A stretch of 58,618 nt of DNA from Prorocentrum cordatum (Eukaryota; Sar; Dinophyceae; Prorocentrales; Prorocentraceae), in assembly GCA_963575745.1 (NCBI GenBank), contig CAUYUJ010020749.1, forward strand, positions 679,140-737,757. Reading direction: 5' to 3'. The notes beneath the pieces were generated by a model that made no database searches, was not told the DNA's origin, and saw only the letters and a program-made list of their open reading frames with translations. Of this stretch, positions 31,360 through 41,584 are shown piece after piece (positions within the stretch are counted from its first letter, which is position 1; each line of letters opens with the position of its first letter). The translations under genes were made by a program, and so were the position numbers.

Positions 31360-33257
31360 TTACTGTGGCAGTCTGTGCAAGCTGTCAGCTGCTCCCAGAC
31401 GCGGGCTGGCCCCACCGAGGCGCACAGAGTTGCTTTGCCTCGTCAGGGTTCGTATAATAAATGGGCGCGACTCTGTCGAACAGCGTTTTTGGGTGCGGGC
31501 GACTGTAGTAGTTGCCATGGTACTGCACCTCACGTCCACGAGGATCCCGAATATGTGCTCCCTGAAACAATAGCCAGTGATGTGCTGCCTGATGCCGCCG
31601 ATCCAGTACTTGTACTCGCGCCTGTGGAAGTCCCAATCTGCCTTGATCACAATGTGCGCGTAGTATTGGTGCTGCGGTAGCACCAGGCAGAAGACGATGT
31701 CTCCTTTCTGCACGGTGGACGCCTCCTTCACGACGCAGCCAGGGCCCGCTTCCGCTGTTACAGCTTGGATGAGGTGAAAGGTGCAGAAGTCGTGCGATCG
31801 CACCAGAGGCCACATGGAATTTCCCGGGCTCGGGTACCGCACGGGGAAGCCGGCTAGGAGGTACTCATGCATCATCTTGTTCCTCTCTGCCCGCAGCTTT
31901 AATTCCAGCATGCAGTCCTCGACCAGCGTCCAGTCCTTGTGGAACACGGGAATGGCCTCGTGCGGGGACGACAAAAAAAGGGTGGAAGGCGCTTCGGCTT
32001 GCTCTGCTCGACGACTGCGGCCTCCTCGGGGGGCAACTTGGCGATGGACTTGTAACCTTTGGACTGCTCCGCCGTCTGACCGACCTTTGCACGTAGTGGG
32101 AAGGCTGGCATGGCTCTTGCAACTATGCGGGCATTCTTCGTCGTCTGTTCCGCCTGCCGCTTAAGAAGTTTCCCGCGCTCGATAGGCTCCTCGCTGTGCT
32201 TCATGGCGGCAGAAGAAACCGTCGTCGCCCGTGTGGCTGACCCACGTGGAGCCTGGGATAAGAGCTGGCGCCGCTCAGCCTCCATGTCTTCCTGCCGCGC
32301 TCGCTCTGGCTCGGGCTTGTAGTGGTCCGCCTCTTGTCGCAGCTGCTCTCTCGTCATCGGCGGCGGCGGCGGCGGCAGGGCCCTGCCCGATAAATCGATT
32401 GGCCGTGGCGGGCGGGGGGGCATCCGTTTCGGAAGAGGCTGGCCCTCCGCGAACGTGTCACTGACCCTCTTCGCTGGCGCGTGCTTGGCCCACGGAGTCT
32501 TTTGTCTCCAATCATCCTCCTCCTGCCGAAGCGGAGATGTGAGAGGAGCACCCATCCCGCGCCGTGCCGTGACAGGAGCATCCCGCGCCGTGCTGCGGGT
32601 GCGCTCTCTGCCTCTGCGGGCACGGTCACCAGCCTCTCGGGGGGAGTCGCTGTCGGAGATCAATATCGCGTGGTGCGGATCACCCGACTGATCGGCCTGG
32701 GCCCGCGTTCCGTCGGCCCCCGACGGAAGCCCCGTCAGCCTGAGCCCGCTCCTCACCGCCATCGGCGGGCCACTAGCGCCTGCGCCCTCACGAGCTGTTG
32801 CTGCCTCTCGCCGCCCGCTTGATGACGCTGTTGCAGCCAACTGGCGCTGGCGCGGCGACGCCTCTCTCTGGCGACTCCGGGCGTTTGACAAGCGCCGCTG
32901 CCGCCGATGCAGATCCCTATGGTACCGTACACAGTCTTCGATCCCAGTCGCCCGTGGCGGGTTCCGACGCTCCCAGTCTATCATCTGAGTGTTCCACCTG
33001 ATCTCCTCATCGCTCAACTGCCTGCGTGCGGTCGCGCCCAGGCATCCGTAGGGTCTCTCCTGGCCCTCCCAGACTCCTGGACGGTCGAAGATCATCATGC
33101 CGTCATTGTCCAACTGCTGCTGCTTATGTTGGACCCAGCGCAGGCGGCGCTCATGATGATCCAACGCCTCATCGTGTTTGCCCTCCTGGCGCGCCAACGT
33201 GATATTCAACTCGCACCGCTCCCTCTGGCTCCGCAAGCCTTTGCGATGGTTGAGCAA
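31360..33257 (-). CDS. S26/S24-peptidase-like protein with long basic N-terminus (frameshifted)
   Basis: Two frames join here. From ATG 33,257 (MLNHRKGLRSQ) run about 425 residues with a coiled-coil-like start (HDEALDHHERRLRWVQHKQQ), DWERRNPPRATGIEDC and a basic, Pro- and Arg-rich middle. At the A7 run (31,973-31,979) the frame must shift by one base to enter IPVFHKDWTLVEDCMLELKL, YPSPGNSMWPLVRSHDFCTF, HLIQAVTAEAG, KGDIVFCLV, YYAHIVIK, YKYWIGGIRQ and REHIFGILVDV. GNSMWP and GDIV correspond to the Ser and strand motifs of signal peptidase/LexA-like folds; the expected catalytic Lys is not evident, so a protease role is doubtful. I recall this CTFHxIQAVTA...EHIFGILVDV pattern as a large dinoflagellate family. 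Eight bases instead of seven at the run would fuse the frames; -1 ribosomal slippage is a less likely option. Confidence 0.6.
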
Positions 33258-33289
33258 GTACTCCCAGCTGCCGACCTGAAGATGGGAGC

Positions 33290-33825
33290 TCTACTAACAA
33301 CATCCCATGTCAGAGCTCCCACGCAGCTCCTACTAGCCAAAACTGGAGTAGCTGTAGTACAATTCGACGTCTAACTTGATATGTTACACCTCCCTGGGGT
33401 ATCCCCAGGGAGGTGCAACATGTCAAGTTAGACGTCGACGTGTACTACAGCTCCTCCAATTTTGGCTAGTAGGAGCTGCGCGGGAGCGCTAACATGGCAT
33501 GTCAGAGCTCCCTGGGAGCTCTAACATCCTGTAGCATGCCATGTTAGATCTCCATGGGAGCTCTAACATGGTATGTTAGAGCTCCAATGGAGCTCGAACA
33601 CCCTCTAACATGCCATGTTAGAGCTCCCAGGGAACTCTAACATGGCATGTTAGAGCTCCCTGTGAGCTCTAACATCATGTAGCATGCCATGTTAGAGCTC
33701 CAGGTGAGCTCTAACATGGCATGTTAGAGCTGCAATGTAGCCCTAACATCCTCTAACCTGCCACGTTAGAGCCCCATGGGAGCTCTAACATGGCATGTTA
33801 GAGCTCCATGGGAGCTCTTATCAGA
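33290..33825. repeat. Palindrome cluster upstream of the S26-like gene
   Basis: About twelve GTTAGAGCTCC-family palindromes with mixed centres (CCCTGGG, CCATGGG, CCAATGG, CCCAGGG, CCCTGTG), lacking the fixed order of the main satellite. A 159-bp hairpin is nested in it (separate entry). The cluster begins 33 bp upstream of the S26-like ATG, so it occupies that gene's presumed promoter or 5' UTR. Confidence 0.92.
33322..33480. repeat. 159-bp snap-back inverted repeat
   Basis: Arms 33,322-33,399 and 33,403-33,480 (78 bp each) are reverse complements with six mismatches by eye (about 92% identity), around a 3-nt loop TAT. The inner part carries ACACCTCCCTGGGG and the outer part CGCAGCTCCTACTAGCCAAA. 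The outer half has a partial third copy at 33,839 (GTACTACAGCTAGCC). It could be a foldback (MITE-like) element or an inverted duplication of a satellite unit with its flank. Confidence 0.95.
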
Positions 33826-33941
33826 CAGGGGGGGGGGGTACTACAGCTAGCCCAGACTTGGCTGGTCTGACCTGGCGCCCTCTGCCCTTGCCCTTGCGCC
33901 CCAGCTCTGGCATGGCAGCCTGCAGGCGCTGCAAGAAATGC

Positions 33942-33968
33942 CTTGGGCCGAGGTGCTTGCGCTACAGG
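33942..33968 (-). other. Degenerate spliced-leader relic, copy C
   Basis: Third copy of the CCTGTAGCGCAAGCACCTCG-type word, here with GGCCCAAG instead of GGCTCAAG. Downstream in minus sense an ATG opens MPELGRKGKGRGRQV, which shares no homology with the coiled-coil genes, so only the leader segment was copied. It again abuts a 12-bp array. Confidence 0.4.
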
Positions 33969-33988
33969 AAAGCTGGGCGTGCTCTACT

Positions 33989-34213
33989 CTGCAGCGGCTG
34001 TCGCAGCGGCTGTCGCAGCGGCTGTTGCAGCGGCTGTTGCAGCGGCTGTTGCAGCGGCTGTTGCAGCGGCTGTTGCAGCGGCTGTTGCAGCGGCTGTTGC
34101 AGCGGCTGTTGCAGCGGCTGTTGCAGCGGCTGTTGCAGCGGCTGTTGCAGCGGCTGTTGCAGCGGCTGTTGCAGCGGCTGTTGCAGCGGCTGTTGCAGCG
34201 GATGTTGCAGCGG
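33989..34213. repeat. 12-bp tandem array CTGTTGCAGCGG, array 3
   Basis: About 19 units, starting with two CTGTCGCAGCGG units exactly as array 1 does and joined to the same upstream word (GCTACAGGAAAGCTGGG(C/T)GTG). Arrays 1 and 3 therefore derive from one ancestral module rather than from independent expansion. Confidence 0.96.
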
Positions 34214-34513
34214 GGAAGACGGCCTCGTCGCTGCTCCTGCCTCGTCCTGCTCCCCCCTCCTCCTTCAGCCCCATCACCCCCCTCATCCCCCTCCTCCTGA
34301 GGGCGGCCCTGGGCGCCCGATGCTTCCCACCCCCGCCCTCCCACCCTCGCCGCCGACAACCGCCGCCACGGGCAACAGCAGCCCCCCCCCCCCCATCGGC
34401 GACCTTCAGGTCCCCAGCGGCGGGCAGCGCCGCCCGCGGCAGCGGCGCCCACTGAGGGGCGCAGGGGGGGAGGTAAGGTCGGACGACGTTGGGCGGCGCT
34501 CTTTTTCAACAAA
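34214..34513. other. C-rich spacer
   Basis: CT- and CCG-rich sequence including a C run at 34,383-34,393. I see no gene. Confidence 0.6.
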
Positions 34514-35099
34514 CTATGGCACGGCCTTGGTGCCTGGGCACAGTGCTGCGACCGTCGCGTCGAAACGCAGAACCCAGTTCCTCGGGCTGTTGTAGAGCTG
34601 TTTGACGGCTCTGTCGACACCCGCTTCTTCTCCCGAGCGGCACAGCACGCAAGTTCGCTGCGCCAGGCGGGGATTGGCCTGCCTCTTGAAGAACTTGCAG
34701 AGCTTCCTGGGGCTCTTGTAATAGATCACACACCCACTCGGCGTCTGGGCAAGCGCTCGCAAAACGCGGGGCAGTGTAGGCAGGTCTTCCGCGAGAGCCT
34801 CTGTTACAGCCACGTGGTAGCTCTTGCTCGAGTCCCGAAGCTTCTCCGTGCACTGGATGCCGTTTGGAGAATCCTCCCGTGCAAAGTCAGTCGGCGTTGT
34901 GAAGAACACAAAAAGCTCCCGTGAACGCTGCTACAGTCTGGGCGGCGATGCAATAGTCGGTGTCAGCTGTTGGCGCCAAGACTACGCTCCCCTTCTTCTT
35001 CCCCATGGGCCGTATGACTGGCGAGATAGTCCGGGAACTCCACGGGGTCCTGAAACGCATTGAAACGCAAGCGCTGCGCCTTGTTGCGACCGCCCCCAT
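34514..35099 (-). pseudogene. Decayed ORF of unknown family
   Basis: The best frame begins KKKGSVVLAPTADTDYCIAA QTVAAFTGAF, must shift by one base at the A run 34,910-34,914, and continues VFFTTPTDFAREDSPNG, SSKSYHVAVTEALAEDLPTL and SGCVIYYKSPRKLCKFFKR to the stop at 34,514. Upstream, 35,040-35,090 reads more naturally in a third frame (LRFNAFQDPVEFPDYLASH), so a second shift is likely. The first frame is continuous with the transposase-like gene except for a single TAG at 35,100-35,102, so it could be that gene's C-terminal extension. Codons look protein-like but I recognise no family. CTGTTACAG and CTGCTACAG words lie at 34,799 and 34,928. Confidence 0.45.
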
Positions 35100-38000
35100 C
35101 TACACTGCGAGCCAGCATGAGCCCAGCGGGGCGCGGGGGGGGGGCAGCAAGTAAGCGTCGCGGCCCGCAGCTGGCCCGGCACTACTGCGCAGGACTTTCT
35201 TCCCTCGGGTGCTCCTGGCCTTGGCGGCGGCCTTCGCCCCTCCAAGATTGCGCTCTCGGATCCTGGCCTCCCGCTTGGCGACGGCGGCGACGACTCTTGC
35301 AGCGGGCCCGACTGGATCTGCGCCGCTCGCCTGGGCCGCCTCCTGAGCCAGCGCAGCGAGATCGGGGGCGCCCTCCGCGAGAAGGCGGGCGCGCTTGCTC
35401 GGGGAAGCGGCCGCCATGGCGTCGACGGCAGCTGCTCGCCTGCGCCCGAAGCCGACCTCTGTCCGACGTGCTGCCCCAGGCTCCCGCGTGCTTCCCTTGT
35501 CGCGCCTCTCGGCCCTCCTCAGCGGCGCGATCTTCCCCTGCGCGACCTCACGTAGCTTGCGCACGTGCCTGTGCCAACGACTGGCGGCAGAGCTGCTCTC
35601 GTCGTTGCCGTCCAGCCACGCGCGCGGCAACCTGCTGGAGGGCGCCTGGTCCACGAGCGTGCACTCCTCGACGGGCGCGTCGAGGAGCCGCGCCCTCTCG
35701 GGGCAATGCACCTCCGAGAAACGGCGGAATCGCCTCTCCAAGTTGCCCGTGCTCGTTTTCCATACAAGGAAGAGCTCCACGAGGCGACGGCCGCTGGGGA
35801 GCTCGGGCCACCCCACCGCAGCGCGGCCCCAAGCCTGCCGCGCGGTGCCCCCGTTTCGATGATGCACCTCGGCACGGGGCAACATTTGCCGCAGCTGGGA
35901 GATTGCCTTCTGCTCGGGGAGGTCTGCCGCCTGGCAGATGCGCTTCAAACAGACCTCGGCTTCTGTTGCATGCTCTGCTGTTGCAGACAGGGACAGGGGG
36001 GAAGGCAAGCGAAAGGCTGCAAAGGCGTGCAACCAAGAATGCTCTGGCCGATATAGCTTCACGTTCTCCTTCACATTGGCCACGATCCCCTGCACTCGTC
36101 GAAGAGCCGCGCGGACGGCTTCGCGGGACCGGGGCCCCGTGCTCCAATCGCCGATACCAACGGTCTGGACGCCAGTGCCGCGCACGAACCGCTTCGTGGC
36201 CTTCAGAAACTTGAAGGTGACGTCAGTAAACGTGTCGGGGATGGCCAGCATATTCCCCTGGACGAACAATGTACCCAGCTTGGAGAGGAAAGCGGCGGCC
36301 CTGGATTGAACGCTGGCAGCGTCGGGGTCGCTCTTGTCTCCGGTGGCGACCCAGGAGTAGTGCTCCGCGCTCAAGTCGGCCAGCAACCCCCCAGGAGCAG
36401 GCGCGAACTGCTCTCGCCCCCGAGCCCTTCCAGAATATGTCGGGCGAGAATGCGCCGATCTTTGTCATTCCCCTGGGGCTCCGCTCCGAGCGCCTCGAAA
36501 ATGACTTCCCAACGCCGACTTTCCCGTGCATAGGGCCTCGCCCGACTGTTGAAACGCCGGGGGGCCCAGCCGAAGTTTTTGACGAACGCAACGCAGCCTT
36601 CCACCAGCTGCTGCTCCCCGAGTGCGTTGCGGAACACGGTGGAGGTAGTCAGGAACTTGGCCAGACTTGGCGGCTTCTTACCCGTTACCGGCAGCTCGTC
36701 CGCGGTCGTTATTTCGCTGTCTCCTTTCATCGAATTGGCCAGAACCTTCTGGGGCGAGTGAGACTCGCCCCACGCGCGAAACGCCAGCCCAGGGAACGTA
36801 GTAGTTGCAGCCAGGGGTACACTTAGATCCGCCCCGTCGCTGCACCATGCCCGAGTCTCCTGTCGCACATGCCTGCGCAAGTCCCCGTCGACCTCCCCGC
36901 CTGCCGTCTGGCACGCGCGACGGACGCACTCCTCCAGCATGGAAGCCTTGCCGTCGCAGTCCATGCCCCGCGGGAACTCCCGCATCCCGATCGCCCGATC
37001 CACGATCCAGGGCCCTCTGGGGCCCAGCTGTTCCAGCCGGCCTGCCTTGAGACCGTAGCTTGGGAGGAGGTCCAAAGCCTTCGGGATCGACCACGACACG
37101 GTGACAATTTCGATCTGGTACGTGCGGTCGAGGCCGTCCGCAGCCAAACGAAAAACAGCACCATGTCTGAGGATCCTCTGCGTGATGATCTTCTCGTGCT
37201 GGGCCATGGTGGTCACCAGCCTTCGGCGCTGCCGACTAGACTCCAAAACTTGGCGGTCGCCCCCAACGAACGCATCCCGCCGCACGTCGAAACTACTGAA
37301 GGAACTGGTTGTCTCCAACATTGCACGGGTGGCGACCGCTGCGCGGCAACCAGGGCGCTGGTCGGCGTTGCGGACGACGGCGGGCGCAGGCGCCGCGGCT
37401 GTTGCAGCTGCTGCAGCTGCTGCAGCCGTTGTGGAGAACGCAGACACGGGGAGACCCTGGTGCGCACCTTCCGCTCGAACCCGCTCTTTCCACGCCGCTG
37501 CTGCTGCCTGGTGCTCCTCGCACTGTGCATGGCGCACGAGGTTTTCCTTGCGTTGGAAACTCGCGGATCCCTGGCCTACGGTGGAAATGCAGCGAGCGCC
37601 CTCGAACGCCGAGCATAACAAGCAGACTGCAAATCTACCACCAACGCAGCCTATCCAAGTTTCACTCTTCAGTGTTACTGGATTCGTCGCAGACATCGAG
37701 GCGCTCCAGTTCTCCTTGTTCTTCCAAAATTTGCAAGCGCCGCAGGTGGAGACGTGCTTTGGGTAGTCGTGGCTGGCGACGTGCTCCTCCAGGGTCATGG
37801 ACAACGAAGGCGGGAGCTTCTCGACTACGTTGCTCGGGGCGGCCTTCGCCTTCGCTATTGCAGCCGCGGCTGCCTCGCTGCTGGAGCAGCTGTCCTCTGC
37901 GGAGCCGCTGTCGGAGCCGCTGTTGGAGCCGCTGTCCTCTTCGGAGCCCGCTGCGTCGGCAACTCCGTCGGCGCCGTCGGCGCCGTCGGCGTCGGACCCT

Positions 38001-38269
38001 ACGTCAGCATCGGCGTCCGAGCTGTTGCAGCTGCCGCGGCTTGGCGAAGCTGCCCTCGACGCGGCCGCAGGGCTCGGGCTCGGGCTCGGCGAAGCTGCTG
38101 CCCTCGAAGAAGAAGCAGGGCTCGGCGAAGCTGCCCTTGAAGAAGAAGCAGGGCTCGGCGAAGCAGCTGCCCTCGAAGAATAAGCATGGCTCGGCGAAGC
38201 TGCCCTCGAAAAAAGAGGGGACGACGAGGCTGGAGGGCTCGGGGAGACCGCCCCAGCGGACGACGACAT
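35100..38269 (-). pseudogene. Zinc-finger, transposase-like gene with a DinoSL relic (one frameshift)
   Basis: ATG at 38,269 (MSSSAGAVSPSP) is 7 nt from the DinoSL relic. First come about 130 Ser/Ala/Pro- and then Asp/Gly-rich residues, then CGACKFWKNKENW and CLLCSAFEG...NLVRHAQCEEHQ, a C-x2-C...H-x5-H finger like the BED/TTF fingers of transposase-derived proteins. A long helical region follows (ATRAMLETTSSFSSFDVR, LTTSTVFRNALGEQQLVEGC). At C6 36,387-36,392 the frame shifts by one base from LLLGG into LLADLSAEHYSWVATGDKSD. Near the end, KTSTGNLERRFRRFSEV recalls the C-terminal dimerisation segment of hAT-type transposases. Stop at 35,100. An RNase-H-like catalytic triad was not located, so this could be a domesticated or non-transposase family. 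With the relic, retroposition of a spliced mRNA is the simplest origin. Confidence 0.55.
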
Positions 38270-38275
38270 TATTAT

Positions 38276-38295
38276 GTTGAGCCAAGTCCTACGGA
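38276..38295 (-). other. Relic of the dinoflagellate spliced leader
   Basis: On the minus strand, TCCGTAG + GAC + TTGGCTCAA + C. Both halves of the leader are exact (7 and 9 bases); the middle CCATT is replaced by GAC and the last G by C. It ends 6 nt before the ATG of the zinc-finger gene, in the sense orientation. Position, order and strand all fit a genomic copy of a trans-spliced mRNA. Confidence 0.75.
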
Positions 38296-38520
38296 CCACA
38301 ATGGTGACGATGGTGATGGTGATGGCGATGCTGATGGTATGGATGGTGGTGATGATGATGATGATGATGATGATGATGGGGATGGTGATGATGGTATGGT
38401 GAGGGCGGTTGTGATGGTGATGCTGGTGATGGTGATGATGGTGATTCTGGATGTGATGAGCACCACCATCATCACCATCACCATCGCCACCATCATCAAC
38501 ACTACGATTTAATAACCACC
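38296..38520. repeat. GAT/GGT microsatellite
   Basis: GATGGTGATGATG-type repeats followed by CACCATCAT-type repeats (38,461-38,500), so the tract ends in a loose inverted repeat of itself. It lies directly upstream of the DinoSL relic. Confidence 0.9.
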
Positions 38521-40017
38521 ATCATTACAATCGTCGTCGGCATCAAAAACGTAAAAAAAAACACTCAACCGACTCAACCTAAATCCGCCCTAAATCAAAC
38601 CAGAATATCAGGGGAGGGAGGGCCAGAACGAAGAGGAGGGATGACGAGGAGGAGGAAGTTTGGGGAGGAGGAAGAAGAGGGTCTACTAGGGATGATGCGA
38701 GACACAGTGGAAAGGAGGAGCACGATGAAACAATGGGGATGTGGGGGGGGAGACGATGCAACGAAGGCGATTGGTAAAGATGTCGGCACGAGAAGAAACA
38801 GAAGAAAGGTGAGGAAGACAGAGGATCCAAACGAAGAAAGATCAAGGCCGACGAACGACACATGAGGACAATTCGAAGAATAACGGGCAAGAAGGCTGCA
38901 ATTCCGCTAGGCTGTGATGGCGGAATTGGCCCTCGGGGGGCCGTACACCTCTGGACCGGGAGGAGGATGAGGAGATGGGGTGTGAGCGGAGGACGAGCGA
39001 GAAAGTGAGGAGGAGGAAAGAGGGGGGGGGGAAATAGAGAAGGGGGGAGCACGGATGATAGATGAGCCCAGGAGGGGGAACCCAGGAGGGACGGCCGGCG
39101 ACGGCGGCGGCGTCGGCCGAATGGCGCCTGCTGCAAGTTGGTCGAGATGCCGAACCACCGCAACACGCGCCCCACTGCCAGCGTGTCAAGTCCTCTGGCC
39201 TGGGCGGGGTGGGCGGCGACGAGGACGCGGAGGGCGATGGGTGGGGACGTTTTGCGTTCCAGGATTCCTGTGCACACGAAATTCAAAATGGGGGAAGAAG
39301 GAAAGGGCGGGAAAGGGGGGGCGAGACGGAGAGGGACGAGGCGAAGCGCGTCCGTCGGAGCGCCCCCTAGACGGCGGCACGGCGAGGGGGAGGGGGCGGA
39401 TGGAGGAGTGGCTGATGAGGGGTGGGAAGAAAATCTGGACGGACACGTCAGCCTCGACAAGCAAGCCCGCGTTGAGCTCGAATATTGGTGCCTAAGGAGT
39501 CCCCGCCATGGACGGCGGCCAATATCCACCAAGACCTCGGCAATGCCCAGGCCTGTAGCGGCGAGGAGGATGACGGGAAGGGGGGGGAGGAGGAGGGATG
39601 ATCAGGGATGAGGGATAGAAGAGGGAGGAAGCGGAGGAGGACGGGAAAGGGGGAGAGGGGTGGGAGGACTCTTTCCCGCAGGAGTTCCACGACCCTCGTC
39701 GTTCCCCTCTTCCGAGGGGCCTGGCAAGGAGCCCGGCCGTGGCGAGACACAGGCTCCAGCTAGAATCTAGACTAATCCCACGACCTCCAACGCACGGCGA
39801 GACGATGAAGGCCACCAGGAGGGGCGCGACGAAGAAGACGCTCACCCAGAAGACGACCGGGCCCCACACTGCAATCCGAACAAAGCCGCTGCTGCGTACC
39901 AGCCAACCACATACAGCAAGAAGATACGGGGAGCCAGCGAGCCGCGTCTGGCATGCTGGCAAACGTGATGCCGAAACACTGGGCGAGAGCGGAGACCTCC
40001 CATAGACGTCAAAAACC
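38521..40017. other. Purine-rich spacer, no assigned gene
   Basis: 38,610-39,060 and 39,300-39,670 are G/A-rich on the plus strand and yield long Ser/Pro/Leu frames on the minus strand. The minus frame over 39,700-39,990 has hydrophobic runs (VVFWVSVFFVAPLLVAFIV) that would be membrane-like, but without homology or a clear start I do not call it a gene. Confidence 0.5.
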
Positions 40018-40606
40018 TCAAGGAACATCCACCTGCTGAGAGAATTCGAAGAACACGAGGCCCCTCTCAGGGTCGGGTGGCAACCCAAACGGCTGCCAAG
40101 CCGGGTGGCGCGTAACAGAATTCACCACTCGCGCCAGCGCGCCGCCACAGCCGCCTGCATCCCCGAATAGCAGCCCCTCTTCAAATTCAGGTGGGAGGGC
40201 ACGCGACGCCAGTCCGACCGACCGGCTAGATGCCACGGCGCCGACCTTCGCCACATAAGCTCCGAGAGGAACAGCAGGCAGATCAGGAAGGCGTTCGGCA
40301 CGACGAGGCTCTCGAAGACTGGCTCGAAAAGTACCTGACATCCTCCAAGCGCCCACGACGCTGGTCAAAGGCCGAGCGAATGATCCGGAGGGAAACATCG
40401 ACGCGTAGAAGAACCCGCCTCTGCGTACCCATCGGCAGGCTGAGAGACGAAGCCAGCAAGGCGAAAAGCCTGCGCAGCACGTCCTCGATGCCAAGCATGC
40501 TCTGCACAGTTCGCCAGCCGATGAACCTGGAGGGCACCGGGACACACCTCAGGATCGAGCACCGCACCCATGCTAGCAGAGCGCGCGAAAGGCGACGGCA
40601 CGCCAA
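40018..40606 (-). pseudogene. Possible degraded coding remnant
   Basis: Two overlapping minus frames look protein-like in succession: RRLSRALLAWVRC, PSRFIGWRTVQSMLGIEDVL and RLFALLASSLSLPMG in one, then LPDLPAVPLGAYVAKVGAV, PPEFEEGLLFGDAGG and PFGLPPDPERGLVFFEF in the other, ending at 40,018. A frameshift near 40,290 would join them. I do not know the family. An antisense ORF (40,230-40,649) is present and cannot be excluded. Confidence 0.3.
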
Positions 40607-41584
40607 CCGTGCGGTGGTGGGGATCGTGAAGCTCGAGAGAATAAACTAGAATAACAAAACTGCATAAACATACCCTGTTGGGGCTCCGCGCGGATTTGTT
40701 GGATCTGCGCTGGACTCCCCTTCCTGGCGCGCGCAGCCCACCAGGGGCAGCGCCGGAGGCGCCGACAGGTGGGCCCAGCGCGGATCCTAGAAATCTGCGC
40801 GGAGCGCCAAAAGTTTATGTTTACGCCGTTCTTCATCTGGGATGAACCATAGCCCCCGCCCTTGATGCTGCCCGACCAAGGACCTGCACGGCAAACGGGT
40901 CGTTGCCGAGGTGCCAAAGTCGATGAGAAACCGAGGGCGAAGGCCCGCAGCCGTTGTCGGCGACGCCACTGCGGGCGACCGCCGAAGCATGCCAAGCAGA
41001 TTGAGCCACGCGGGGCGGTTCGCAACGGAGCTGTCCCAACCCAGGCCATTCCGCCAGCGAGCACAGCCATATGAGACACGTTATCTTCTTGGCCAACTCT
41101 GTGGGGCCAAGCGCTCGATCCTTCTCGAACGCCCTCAGGTAACTACTCCGACCCCGTAAGTGTGGGTAGGGCTGGCACTCCTGCACAATCGTCCCGCTAC
41201 TTCTGTAGTGATCCGTACCAACACCGCCACGTATGGAACATGTAAAAGAAAGTTCCTTGCGAGATCCCGCCCCCACCTCTTATCGCCCCATAGTGATATA
41301 GCCTGCGTAGGGTGCGCAGTGAGGTCCTCCCGCCTAGGCCCCACCTCTCGCCAGGCATTGCGTGCAGGGTCTTGGAGGGACGGCGGGGAACAGTGCTCTC
41401 GCAACCTCTTACAACTGACACCATTTCTTCGCTTGCACGGCTCCGTACCACAAGAACGGCAAAGCCAACACGGTGACGACTGGATCTGGGGCCCGAAGGT
41501 GCAACGACTCGGAATGGACGCGCGGCATGCCAAGCTTCGGCTTGGCCGTGCCAAGAGAAGCCTGTACTTCTCTGCCTGGTCGGC
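40607..41584. other. Spacer with overlapping ORFs, no assigned gene
   Basis: Several open frames on both strands, none resembling a known protein. The plus frame ending at 41,771 (RLLRTLLGEIVNFEVGLYLG) is the most protein-like piece, but it overlaps a minus-strand spliced-leader relic and is not called. Confidence 0.45.
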
